A DNA stretch of 64,000 bases from Clostridium akagii DSM 12554 (lineage in GTDB: Bacteria; Bacillota; Clostridia; Clostridiales; Clostridiaceae), in the NCBI RefSeq assembly GCF_000686725.1, contig NZ_KK366007.1, positions 186,001 through 250,000 on the forward strand. Reading direction: 5' to 3'. The notes under the pieces were generated by a model that saw nothing but the letters and a program-made list of their open reading frames with translations, did no database searches and was not told the origin of the DNA. A program made the position numbers and the translations under genes. Shown here in pieces: positions 53,763 to 62,154 of this stretch. Within the stretch, counting starts at the first letter, position 1; every line of letters starts with the position of its first letter.

Positions 53763-54869
53763 ATGTTTAAAAAATATTTAGAGAATAAACAATTTAATTT
53801 TCAAATTAACCGATTTCTAGGGAAATTCAATGATCTGCAAGTTCAAAACGATATTGAGTCTGTATTACCAACACTAACAGATACAAATACTTGGTACAAA
53901 GTATGGAGAAAATTAGGAGAAAAAAGTGAAGCAAAGGGGCAATTTGAATTGGCATCTGCTTATTATCAAGCAGGGGATTTTTATTTAAAAGAAAGTGATT
54001 TAAATAAACCGTATATGTATAATAAGTATAGAGAAAACTTTTATAAATATTACAATGAATTACCAATTGAACATTTTCAAGTTCCTTATGAAAATTCATT
54101 CATGCCAGCTATGCGTATAAAGTACAAAGATTCTTGTAAAACATTAATTGTACATGGTGGTTATGATTCATACATCGAAGAATTAATACCAGTTATGTCT
54201 TTTCTTAAGGATTTAGGATATGATATTATTCTTTTCGAAGGACCTGGTCAAGGTGGAGCATTGAGGAATGGATTAAAGTTCATCTATAATTGGGAAAAGC
54301 CAGTATCGGCTATTTTAGATTACTTTGATTTAAAGGAAGTAGGTATATTAGGTGCATCATGGGGTGGATATCTTTGTATGAGAGCTGCAGCATTTGAGAA
54401 AAGAATTAAAGAAGTAATTTGTTTTGATATTTTCTATTGCGGAATGGATGCCATTGGTGGATCAAAAAAATTTAGTGACACAATAGAAAAATTGATTGCA
54501 AACAATGAAAGAGATAAAATAAATTCACTTATATTATCAAATATGAAAGATAACATTGATCTTAACTGGAAATTTTGCAAGGGAATGGACAACACTGGAA
54601 CAGAAAATCCTTATGATTTCATTAAAGCTATTCAGTTACATACAATGGCTGGTATAGAGAAATTCATAGATCAAGATTTATTGCTTTTAGCCGGTGAGGA
54701 AGATCAATATGTTCCAATAGAGTTAATGGATTTATTAGAAAATAATTTAGTAAATGCAAAATCTATAACAAAGAAAATTTTCACTAAAGAGACAGGTGGT
54801 GAGCAACATTGTCAAGCAGGAAGGATGGATTTAGCATTTGCTGAAATTAAGAAATTTCTTACAAGATAA
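53763..54869 (+). CDS. Alpha/beta hydrolase, FrsA/pseudooxynicotine-hydrolase-like
   Basis: The protein has 368 residues. A helical N-terminal lid region (1-100, with YKVWRKLGEKSEAKGQ and ASAYYQAGDFY) precedes an alpha/beta hydrolase fold. The nucleophile Ser is at about 199 in GILGASWGGYLC, the acidic residue is in LAGEEDQYVP and the His in GEQHCQAGRMD. VHGGYDSYIEELIP provides the oxyanion loop. This two-domain form occurs in carbon-carbon hydrolases and esterases; the substrate is unknown. A Fur-like box upstream suggests iron regulation, so a siderophore- or haem-related substrate is conceivable. No transporter is adjacent. Confidence 0.8.
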   Translation: MFKKYLENKQFNFQINRFLGKFNDLQVQNDIESVLPTLTDTNTWYKVWRKLGEKSEAKGQFELASAYYQAGDFYLKESDLNKPYMYNKYRENFYKYYNELPIEHFQVPYENSFMPAMRIKYKDSCKTLIVHGGYDSYIEELIPVMSFLKDLGYDIILFEGPGQGGALRNGLKFIYNWEKPVSAILDYFDLKEVGILGASWGGYLCMRAAAFEKRIKEVICFDIFYCGMDAIGGSKKFSDTIEKLIANNERDKINSLILSNMKDNIDLNWKFCKGMDNTGTENPYDFIKAIQLHTMAGIEKFIDQDLLLLAGEEDQYVPIELMDLLENNLVNAKSITKKIFTKETGGEQHCQAGRMDLAFAEIKKFLTR

Positions 54870-54925
54870 TTATAATGTGACTCTTGTGTATATAATAGAA
54901 AAAGAATTCCAATCATGATAGTATA

Positions 54926-55180
54926 ATATTAGCAGAAGCTGGTGAAATTCTTAAAAAATGAGCATATAATGTATTTCATGAAATAGAAGAAGCTAAACTA
55001 GAAATATCAAGAATAAGTGGAACAAAAATAAAATTAGGTATTCCACCAATGATTGGTGGATATTTTTTTCCGTCTTTCATGAAGGAATTAGATAAAAATG
55101 GTCTTGCAGAGCATATTGAACTTATTGAAAAAGGTTCTGCAACTTTAAAGAGCTCAAAGATGAACGCTTTATTGTATTAG
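54926..55180 (+). pseudogene. LysR family regulator remnant
   Basis: One frame reads ILAEAGEILKK, stop (TGA 54959-54961), AYNVFHEIEEAKLEISRISG, then TKIKLGIPPMIGGYFFPSF and IELIEKGSATLK before a final stop at 55178-55180. This is the linker helix and start of the effector domain of a LysR-type regulator. The DNA-binding domain and most of the effector domain are missing and one internal stop is present. It is a decayed fragment. Confidence 0.75.
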
Positions 55181-55333
55181 GGGATTCATATCTTGAAGCA
55201 TTCTAGTAAATCCATATATGAGAAAATATATCTTTATTTTAGAAAATTGTTATATAATAGAAGAATATAATTAGAAAACGCTAGATAACATGACTGAATT
55301 TGTTGAGCTTTTATGTGGGAGGTGTGAATAAAT

Positions 55334-56165
55334 TTGAGTATTTTAAATGTAGATAAATTGGTTAAAGAGTATGCAAGCAAACGTAATGTAGTAATAACTA
55401 AGGCTTTGAATGGAATAGATCTAAAAGTAGATGCTGGTGAATTTGTTGGAATAATGGGGCCCTCAGGTAGTGGAAAAACTACGTTGCTGAATATATTAAG
55501 TGGAATAGATAAGGCTACTTCAGGTTCAATCAAAATTTCTGGACAAGACATTGCTACTATGACAAAGGATAAATTAGCGCTATTTAGGCGAAAACATTTG
55601 GGATTTGTATTTCAAGAGTTTAATTTGTTAGATAGTTTAACTGTAAAAGAAAATATAATGTTACTGATGATTCTTGATAAGAGTGAATTTAGCGATATTG
55701 AAAAAAAAAGTGACAGAATTAACTGAAATGTTTAATATTAGGGAAATTGCAAACAAATATCCTTATGAGTTATCAGGCGGACAGCAGCAAAGGGTAGCGG
55801 TTTCAAGAGCAATTGTTAATAATCCAGATATAATATTTGCAGACGAGCCTACAGGAAACTTGGATTCAAAGTCTGCTAAATTTGAAAGGGAAAAGCTAAA
55901 ATATAAAAAGATTTATAAAATAGGGATCACAAAGCAAGAAGTAACAAAGATAATATCAAAAGAATTAAAAGTACTGTTCTTACTACCAGTTATATTTGGA
56001 ATCATTATTTCTACATTTTATAGCTATTATATTAATTTACAATATGAAAGAGGAATAATAGCTGCAGAATCTTCACTTGTTATTGGGCTTGCTTATATAT
56101 GCTTACAGGTTTTATCATATTTTGTATATAAAAAATATTATATAAATAAACTTTTTGATTTCTAA
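55334..56165 (+). pseudogene. Collapsed BceAB-type ABC transporter (ATPase fused to permease C-terminus, frameshifted)
   Basis: From a TTG start with GGGAGGTG upstream, the ATPase reads through Walker A (GPSGSGKTT) and the Q-loop (FVFQEFNLLD). A nine-A run at 55701-55709 then shifts the frame. The next frame continues with [14 protein letters not shown] and Walker B ([16 protein letters not shown]). At about 55878 the sequence jumps in frame to the last 85 or so residues of an FtsX-type permease ([28 protein letters not shown], then a membrane helix). So the ATPase C-terminus and most of the permease were deleted. With eight A the fusion would be one ORF. Non-functional as a transporter. Confidence 0.85.
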
Positions 56166-56249
56166 ACTTTTTTTCATTATTATTTTGCTAAATGATTTAC
56201 TTTTGGTACAATTAGTATTCAGAATATAATTATGCGAGGGGTTAAAACT

Positions 56250-56945
56250 ATGTTTACGCCAGTTAAAAACCAAAAAGTTTATAAGGTAGTAATAGAACAG
56301 ATAAAGGATATGATAAAGACAGGACAACTCAAGAAAGGTGATAAACTACCACCAGAAAGAGAATTAGTGGAACAACTTCAGGTAAGTAGGACCTCAATAA
56401 GAGAAGCACTTAGATCTTTAGAAATATTAGGACTTATTGAAAGTAGGCAAGGAGAGGGAAACTTTATAAGAGAGAGTTTTCATCAGAGCCTTTTGGAGCC
56501 ACTGTCCATAATGTTTATGCTTGAAGAAAGTAGTCCAAAGGAAGTTCTTGAACTTAGAAGAGTAATAGAGACGGAAACTGCTTCACTAGCTGCTAGGCAT
56601 ATTAACGAGGAAAGCCTTAATGAATTACACGAAATAGTAAGTACATTTAAAAATACTACGGATGAGAAATTGAATACAGAACTGGATCAAAAATTTCATT
56701 CTAAAATAACTGAAGCATCAGAAAATTTTCTACTAATAAATATTTTAAATACCATTTCATCTATTATTGATTCGTTTATAAGTGATGCTAGATTTAGAAT
56801 TATGGAAAATAAAGATAATAGAGAGACATTAATTTATCAACATGAAGCTGTATATAAGGCTTTGTCTAGCCACGATTCAAATAGTGCAGCAGAGGAAATG
56901 AAAAAACATTTGGAGTTTATTAATAAGACGATTTTTAAACAATGA
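56250..56945 (+). CDS. FadR/GntR family regulator of the lactate operon (LctA/LldR-like)
   Basis: The protein has 231 residues from ATG 56250 (GAGGGG eight bases upstream). The winged helix-turn-helix shows VYKVVIEQIKDMIKTGQL, LPPERELVEQLQVSRTSIRE and LGLIESRQGEGNFI. The C-terminal FCD effector domain contains EVLELRRVIETETASLAARH and DQKFHSKITEAS with potential metal-binding Asp and His, and YQHEAVYKAL. The position directly upstream of the Etf-lactate dehydrogenase genes matches lctA of Acetobacterium woodii. An operator with TGGT-N3-ACCA lies in the following gap. Confidence 0.87.
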   Translation: MFTPVKNQKVYKVVIEQIKDMIKTGQLKKGDKLPPERELVEQLQVSRTSIREALRSLEILGLIESRQGEGNFIRESFHQSLLEPLSIMFMLEESSPKEVLELRRVIETETASLAARHINEESLNELHEIVSTFKNTTDEKLNTELDQKFHSKITEASENFLLINILNTISSIIDSFISDARFRIMENKDNRETLIYQHEAVYKALSSHDSNSAAEEMKKHLEFINKTIFKQ

Positions 56946-57122
56946 TAATATTTTAACAAACAAACAGATGATAATATAAAAATTATCTCTGAAATTGTAG
57001 ATTTGCACAAGGCAGAAAAATCTAAATATTACATTTGACTAGGAATTTTCACTATAAAAAGTTAATAATTTAACTTTTGGATTATTGTGGAATCAATATT
57101 TTTGCTGTGTTATACTATAAAT

Positions 57123-57149
57123 AAATTGGTATGACCATAGTACCAATTT
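57123..57149. promoter_or_regulatory. Operator for the FadR-type regulator in front of the lactate operon
   Basis: AAATTGGTA (57123-57131) and TACCAATTT (57141-57149) are perfect inverted arms; the left arm also gives TGGTATGACCA, the TGGT-N3-ACCA form seen in FadR/LldR sites. It lies just after a TATACT -10-like element (57111-57116), where a repressor would block transcription. Confidence 0.7.
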
Positions 57150-57160
57150 GTATATAAATT

Positions 57161-57204
57161 AATTGTTAGTAAATATGAAATAGTTCACATATTTACTAAC
57201 AATT
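57161..57204 (+). repeat. Perfect 17-bp hairpin in the leader of the lactate operon
   Basis: AATTGTTAGTAAATATG (57161-57177) and its exact complement (57188-57204) enclose a 10-base loop and end eight bases before the ribosome binding site. It may protect the mRNA 5' end or be a second regulator site. Confidence 0.65.
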
Positions 57205-57221
57205 AAGATGGAGGTAATAAA

Positions 57222-58010
57222 ATGGAAATATTAGTCTGTATTAAGCAAGTTCCTGGTACAAGTAAAGTTGAAGTCGATGAGAAAACAGGTGTGTTAAAAA
57301 GAGATGGTGTAGATTCAAAAATGAACCCCTATGATCTTTATGCATTAGAAACCGCATTAAGAATTAGAGAAACTAGTAGCGGAAATATAGGAGTTATATC
57401 CATGGGACCACCTCAAGCTATGGAAGTTATTAAAGAGGCATATATGATGGGAGTGGACAGGGGAGCATTAATATCCGATAGAAAATTTGCAGGAGCAGAC
57501 GTCCTCGCTACTTCCTATACAATTTCTCAAGGAATAAGGAAAATGGGAAATGTAGATTTAATAATCTGTGGCAAACAAACTACAGATGGTGACACTGCAC
57601 AGGTTGGTCCAGAGATAGCAGAATATTTAGGTTTGCCCCATGTTGCCAATGTTTTAAAAATATTGGAAGTCAAAGATAAATCAATAGTAGTTGAAATGGA
57701 CATGCCAAATACAATTGAAGTGGCAGAAGTTAATTTTCCATGCCTTATTACAGTAGAAAAAGATATATTTCAGCCAAGACTACCTTCTTATAAAATGAAA
57801 CTTAAAACTCGAGATAAGAAGATAGAAACTATTTGTTTAAATGACTTTGAAGACAGGGATGAAAATAAATATGGTCTTAACGGATCACCAACTCAAGTAG
57901 AGAGAATTTTTCCTCCAGACGCTAATACGGATAGAGAAACATGGACTGGTAGTAGTGAGGAAATATCAGATAGATTAATAAAAAAAATAAAAGAATTAAA
58001 ATTCGTCTAA
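57222..58010 (+). CDS. lctB: Electron transfer flavoprotein beta subunit of lactate dehydrogenase complex
   Basis: EtfB, 262 residues, binds the electron-splitting FAD/NAD side of the complex. Conserved features are MEILVCIKQVPGTSKVEV at the N-terminus, MNPYDLYALETALRI, GADVLATSYTIS, LIICGKQTTDGDTAQVGPEIAEYLG (split in two) and FPCLITVEKDIFQPRLPS. It is first in the operon, with GGAGG nine bases upstream, 15 bp before etfA. Gene order with LDH and racemase identifies it as the lactate-specific rather than butyryl-CoA-specific Etf. Confidence 0.88.
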   Translation: MEILVCIKQVPGTSKVEVDEKTGVLKRDGVDSKMNPYDLYALETALRIRETSSGNIGVISMGPPQAMEVIKEAYMMGVDRGALISDRKFAGADVLATSYTISQGIRKMGNVDLIICGKQTTDGDTAQVGPEIAEYLGLPHVANVLKILEVKDKSIVVEMDMPNTIEVAEVNFPCLITVEKDIFQPRLPSYKMKLKTRDKKIETICLNDFEDRDENKYGLNGSPTQVERIFPPDANTDRETWTGSSEEISDRLIKKIKELKFV

Positions 58011-58025
58011 GAGGAGGTTGAAAAT

Positions 58026-59234
58026 ATGTCTAAGCTAGTAATAAATTATGAGAAATTAACAATGGATAACATTAAAGAATTAGTTGCTATATGTCCTTTT
58101 AATGCAATTGAGGCTAAAGGAAATAAAATAGATATAAATGCAGGGTGTAAATTATGTAAGATGTGCGTGAAGAAAGGACCTAAGGGTGTTATAGAATTTG
58201 TAGAAGGTGAGAGTAAGAAAATTGATAAAAGTCTTTGGAAGGGTGTTGCAATTTATGTTGATCACGTTGAAGGAAAAATCCATCCAGTAACTTTAGAACT
58301 TATAGGAAAGGCCAAAGAAATTGCAAAAAAGATAAATCAACCTGTGTACGCATTATTTATTGGACATAACATTGAAAAGAAAGCAGAAGACTTACTCCAT
58401 TATGGGGTAGATGAGGTATTTGTATATGACTACGCAGAACTTAAAGATTTTACTATAGAACCATATACTGCGGCTTTTGAAGATTTTATAAATAAAACTA
58501 AACCCACAGCAATACTCGTTGGAGCTACAACTATTGGCAGATCACTAGCACCAAGGGTTGCAGCAAGGTTTAGGACAGGGCTTACTGCAGATTGTACAAT
58601 TTTAGATATGAAGGAAAATACAGATTTAATTCAAATAAGACCTGCCTTTGGTGGAAATATAATGGCTCAGATAATCAATCCAAATGCTAGGCCACAAATG
58701 TCTACCGTTAGATATAAAGTTATGGACGAGGCAAAAAGACAAGATGAAATAAGTGGTAAAGCTACACTGTGCAAAATCCATAAGGAAAAACTTCATTCAA
58801 ATATTAAGGTTTTAAAGGTTACAAAAAAACAAGTGGAAAATAGTATATCAGATGCAGAAGTAATAATAGCGGTAGGAAGAGGAATAAAATCACAAAAAGA
58901 TATGGATATGGTACAAGAATTAGCTGATTTAATGGATGCTAAGGTAGCTGGTACAAGACCACTAGTAGAAGCCGGATGGATTGATGCAAAATGTCAAATA
59001 GGACTTAGCGGAAGAACAGTAAAACCAAAACTTATAATAGTATTAGGCATTTCTGGTGCAGTTCAGTTCACTGCTGGAATGAATAGTTCTGATTATATAT
59101 TTGCAATAAATAAAGATGAAAAAGCACCGATTTTTAATGCTTCCAATTATGCAATTGTTGGTGATATATATGAAATTGTCCCTAAAATCATAGAAGGACT
59201 TAAGGCAAATAAAAAAATAAAGGCTGTTATATAA
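58026..59234 (+). CDS. lctC: Electron transfer flavoprotein alpha subunit with N-terminal ferredoxin-like domain
   Basis: EtfA, 402 residues. Residues 1-65 form a ferredoxin-like extension with Cys at 23, 41, 44 and 47 (CPFNAIE and CKLCKMC), enough for one [4Fe-4S] cluster. The usual fourth-position CP after the third Cys is missing, so only a single cluster is likely. The Etf alpha body follows: YGVDEVFVYDY, ATTIGRSLAPRVAARF, and the C-terminal FAD site PLVEAGWIDAKCQIGLSGRTVKPKL (read in parts), GISGAVQFTAGM and INKDEKAPIFNASNYAIVGD. It relays electrons between NADH, ferredoxin and the lactate dehydrogenase. Confidence 0.9.
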   Translation: MSKLVINYEKLTMDNIKELVAICPFNAIEAKGNKIDINAGCKLCKMCVKKGPKGVIEFVEGESKKIDKSLWKGVAIYVDHVEGKIHPVTLELIGKAKEIAKKINQPVYALFIGHNIEKKAEDLLHYGVDEVFVYDYAELKDFTIEPYTAAFEDFINKTKPTAILVGATTIGRSLAPRVAARFRTGLTADCTILDMKENTDLIQIRPAFGGNIMAQIINPNARPQMSTVRYKVMDEAKRQDEISGKATLCKIHKEKLHSNIKVLKVTKKQVENSISDAEVIIAVGRGIKSQKDMDMVQELADLMDAKVAGTRPLVEAGWIDAKCQIGLSGRTVKPKLIIVLGISGAVQFTAGMNSSDYIFAINKDEKAPIFNASNYAIVGDIYEIVPKIIEGLKANKKIKAVI

Positions 59235-59247
59235 AGGAGGCTAAATT

Positions 59248-60633
59248 ATGATTACGGTTAAGGATATAGAGTATTTTAATTCATTTCTTGGTGAGGATAG
59301 AGTTTTGACAAAAGACAGTATTAACGATGATTTTAGTCATGATGAACTAGGCGGAATTAGTAAGATGCCAGAGGTGTTATTAGAGGCTAGAAGCACAGAG
59401 GAAATATCAAAAATAATGAAATATGCATATGAAAAAGGTATTCCTGTTGTGGCCAGAGGTTCGGGTACTGGACTTGTAGGTGCATCAGTTCCACTTCAAG
59501 GTGGAATTATGATAAATATGAGTAATATGAATAATATATTAGAGCTTGATGATGAAAATTTAACACTTACAGTGGAGCCAGGAGTTTTGCTCATGGATAT
59601 AAGTAAATTTGTGGAGGAAAATGATTTATTTTATCCGCCAGATCCAGGTGAAAAGTCTGCAACTATAGGTGGAAATATCAGCACTAATGCTGGTGGCATG
59701 AGGGCTGTAAAATATGGAGTTACAAGAGATTATGTTAGAGGACTTGAAATAGTACTTCCTAATGGAAGTATACTTAATGTTGGTGGTAAAGTTGTAAAAA
59801 ACAGCTCTGGTTACAGCATTAAAGATTTAATATGCGGTTCAGAAGGAACACTTGCGATAATTACAAAAGCCATATTAAAACTTCTTCCATTGCCTAAAAA
59901 GAGTATAAGCCTTTTAGTTCCGTTTCCCAATTTAGATTTAGCAATAGGAACAGTACCTAAGATTATAAAATCCAAAGCAATTCCCACAGCAATTGAATTT
60001 ATGCAGAGGGAAGTTATACTTGCAGCAGAAGAATTTTTAGGAAAAAAGTTTCCTGACAATACTTCAGATGCATATCTTCTTTTAAGTTTTGATGGGAATA
60101 GTAAAGAAGAAATAGAAAAGGATTATGAAAAAGTAGCTGAGATATGTTTAGAAGAAAAGGCGCTAGATGTTTATATAGTTGATACAGATGAACGAAAAGA
60201 TGCTGTATGGAATGCAAGGGGAGCTTTTCTTGAAGCTGTAAAGGCATCCACCACAGAAATGGATGAATGTGATGTTGTTGTACCAAGGAATAGGGTAGCT
60301 GAATTTATTAAATATACTGATGAATTGCAGCAGCAGTTTAATATAAGAATAAGAAGTTTCGGACATGCAGGCGATGGGAATCTTCATGTATATATTTTAA
60401 AGGATGAACTAACTCAAGAGGAGTGGTGGGAGAAGCTTAAAGCCATATTTGACTGTATGTATCAAAAGGCAATTGATTTAGAAGGACTAGTATCAGGTGA
60501 ACATGGTATTGGTTTCGCTAAAAAAAATTATATGCTTAAACAATATGGGGAGGAATATGTATTATTGATGAGAAATATTAAAAAGGCATTTGATCCGAAA
60601 AATATTTTAAATCCACAAAAGGTATGTGAATAA
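59248..60633 (+). CDS. lctD: FAD-binding lactate dehydrogenase (GlcD/LctD family)
   Basis: The protein has 461 residues. The PCMH-type FAD domain contains [20 protein letters not shown] and [20 protein letters not shown]. The C-terminal FAD-linked oxidase cap has [16 protein letters not shown] and [14 protein letters not shown]. In the A. woodii complex this subunit oxidises lactate to pyruvate, with electrons confurcated with reduced ferredoxin to NAD. Glycolate or another 2-hydroxyacid cannot be excluded by sequence alone. Start ATG 59248 has AAAGGAGG seven bases upstream. Confidence 0.88.
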   Translation: MITVKDIEYFNSFLGEDRVLTKDSINDDFSHDELGGISKMPEVLLEARSTEEISKIMKYAYEKGIPVVARGSGTGLVGASVPLQGGIMINMSNMNNILELDDENLTLTVEPGVLLMDISKFVEENDLFYPPDPGEKSATIGGNISTNAGGMRAVKYGVTRDYVRGLEIVLPNGSILNVGGKVVKNSSGYSIKDLICGSEGTLAIITKAILKLLPLPKKSISLLVPFPNLDLAIGTVPKIIKSKAIPTAIEFMQREVILAAEEFLGKKFPDNTSDAYLLLSFDGNSKEEIEKDYEKVAEICLEEKALDVYIVDTDERKDAVWNARGAFLEAVKASTTEMDECDVVVPRNRVAEFIKYTDELQQQFNIRIRSFGHAGDGNLHVYILKDELTQEEWWEKLKAIFDCMYQKAIDLEGLVSGEHGIGFAKKNYMLKQYGEEYVLLMRNIKKAFDPKNILNPQKVCE

Positions 60634-60634
60634 T

Positions 60635-61909
60635 ATGGCTAGTTTTAAAATACCTTATTATAAGGGAACTATGAAAATAGATATTCCTGATGAAAATTTT
60701 GCTGGGGTTCTTAAATCAAAGTCAGAGGACTACAATCCAGGTTTATCGGAGGAAAAAATAGTTGAGAGAGCACTAGATAATCCAATTGGTTCTTTGAAAC
60801 TTGAAGAATTAGTTAAGGATAAAGATAACATGGTTATTATAACTAGCGATCACACAAGACCTGTGCCCAGTAAAATCACACTTCCTATACTTTTAAAGCG
60901 TATAAGAAGTGTAAATCCTAAAATTGCTATTAAGATCTTAATAGCAACAGGGTTTCATAGGGCAACAACTCACGAAGAGATGATTGATAAATTTGGCGCG
61001 GATATTGTTAATAATGAAAATATTATTTGTCATAGAGCTGAGGATAAAGAAAGCCTTGTAAACTTAGGGTTATTGCCATCAGGTGGCAAGCTATGGATAA
61101 ATAAAATAGCCATGGAGACTCAGCTACTTATTGCAGAGGGATTTATTGAACCACATTTTTTTGCAGGATTTTCAGGAGGAAGAAAAAGTATACTTCCTGG
61201 TATTTCAGGAGCAGAAACCATAAAGGCCAATCATTGCTCTGAATTTATTAGTAGCAAAAATGCAAGAACTGGCATTATAAAAAATAACCCCATACATGAA
61301 GATATGATATATGCTGCAAAAAAAGCAAAACTTGCCTTTATATTAAATGTTGTATTAGGTAAGGATAAAAACATAATAAATGCTTTCACAGGTCATGTTC
61401 AGTTAGCTCATGAAGAGGGGTGCAAGTTTGTTAAGACTATTTCAGAGATTAAGGGAAATAATTCTGATATTGTAGTTACTACAAATGGGGGATATCCCTT
61501 AGATCAAAATATTTATCAAGCAGTAAAAGGCATGACAGCAGCTGAAGGTTGCGCCTCTGAAAATGGAGTTATAATTATGATCGCCTCATGCTCAGATGGT
61601 CATGGGGGCGAATCTTTTTATAATACTATGGCAAATGCTAAAAGCCCAAGAGATTTTATGAATAAACTAATGAGAGTATCAAGAAAAGATACTGTGCCTG
61701 ATCAATGGGAAGTTCAAATCTTAACTAGGATACTATTGAAACATCAGGTTATAATTGTCACGGATATGTGTAACCCAAAGATTATAAAAAATATGCACAT
61801 GGAACATGCTTATACCTTTGATGAAGCTTTGAATATGGCATTTAAAATTAAGGGAGAGCATGCTAAAGTCACACTTATAAAAGATGGTGTTTCTAGTATA
61901 GTTGTTTAA
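60635..61909 (+). CDS. larA: LarA family nickel-dependent lactate racemase-like protein
   Basis: The protein has 424 residues from ATG 60635; GTG 60626, overlapping lctD, is an alternative. LarA-type signatures are VIITSDHTRPVPSKITLPIL, IATGFHRATTHEEMIDKFG, FIEPHFFAGFSGGRKSILPG and TNGGYPLDQNIYQAVKGM. LarA enzymes interconvert D- and L-2-hydroxyacids with a pincer nickel cofactor made by LarB, LarC and LarE. None of those genes is in this window. As in A. woodii (lctF), it would let the complex use both lactate isomers. Other hydroxyacid specificities are possible. Confidence 0.85.
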   Translation: MASFKIPYYKGTMKIDIPDENFAGVLKSKSEDYNPGLSEEKIVERALDNPIGSLKLEELVKDKDNMVIITSDHTRPVPSKITLPILLKRIRSVNPKIAIKILIATGFHRATTHEEMIDKFGADIVNNENIICHRAEDKESLVNLGLLPSGGKLWINKIAMETQLLIAEGFIEPHFFAGFSGGRKSILPGISGAETIKANHCSEFISSKNARTGIIKNNPIHEDMIYAAKKAKLAFILNVVLGKDKNIINAFTGHVQLAHEEGCKFVKTISEIKGNNSDIVVTTNGGYPLDQNIYQAVKGMTAAEGCASENGVIIMIASCSDGHGGESFYNTMANAKSPRDFMNKLMRVSRKDTVPDQWEVQILTRILLKHQVIIVTDMCNPKIIKNMHMEHAYTFDEALNMAFKIKGEHAKVTLIKDGVSSIVV

Positions 61910-62029
61910 AATCATGGTTATACAGTTATAGATTAGCAGAGGATAAGCAACAAATAAAATAATATTGATTACTTTATCAATGTGTGTTAACATGAAATTA
62001 ATGAAATATTTTGGCCGAGATTTTGAGAG

Positions 62030-62070
62030 CCACAATTGGAGTTTTACTCTAGTTGTGGTTTTTTTGTTTT
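62030..62070 (+). terminator. Terminator of the lactate operon
   Basis: CCACAATTGGAG (62030-62041) pairs with CTCTAGTTGTGG (62047-62058), with G-T pairs, followed by a long T run. Confidence 0.8.
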
Positions 62071-62154
62071 TAATATTTCACTAAAATAAGGTATTTTTGG
62101 TCTGCTATTTTTCAAGATACCTAATACAAGTTGAAAATTGGGAGGAATTATAAG

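Noticed and set aside
54959-54961. In-frame TGA in the LysR fragment as a selenocysteine or readthrough codon
   Set aside because: It lies in a linker helix where no catalytic residue is expected, no selenocysteine hairpin is visible, and the gene lacks its DNA-binding domain.
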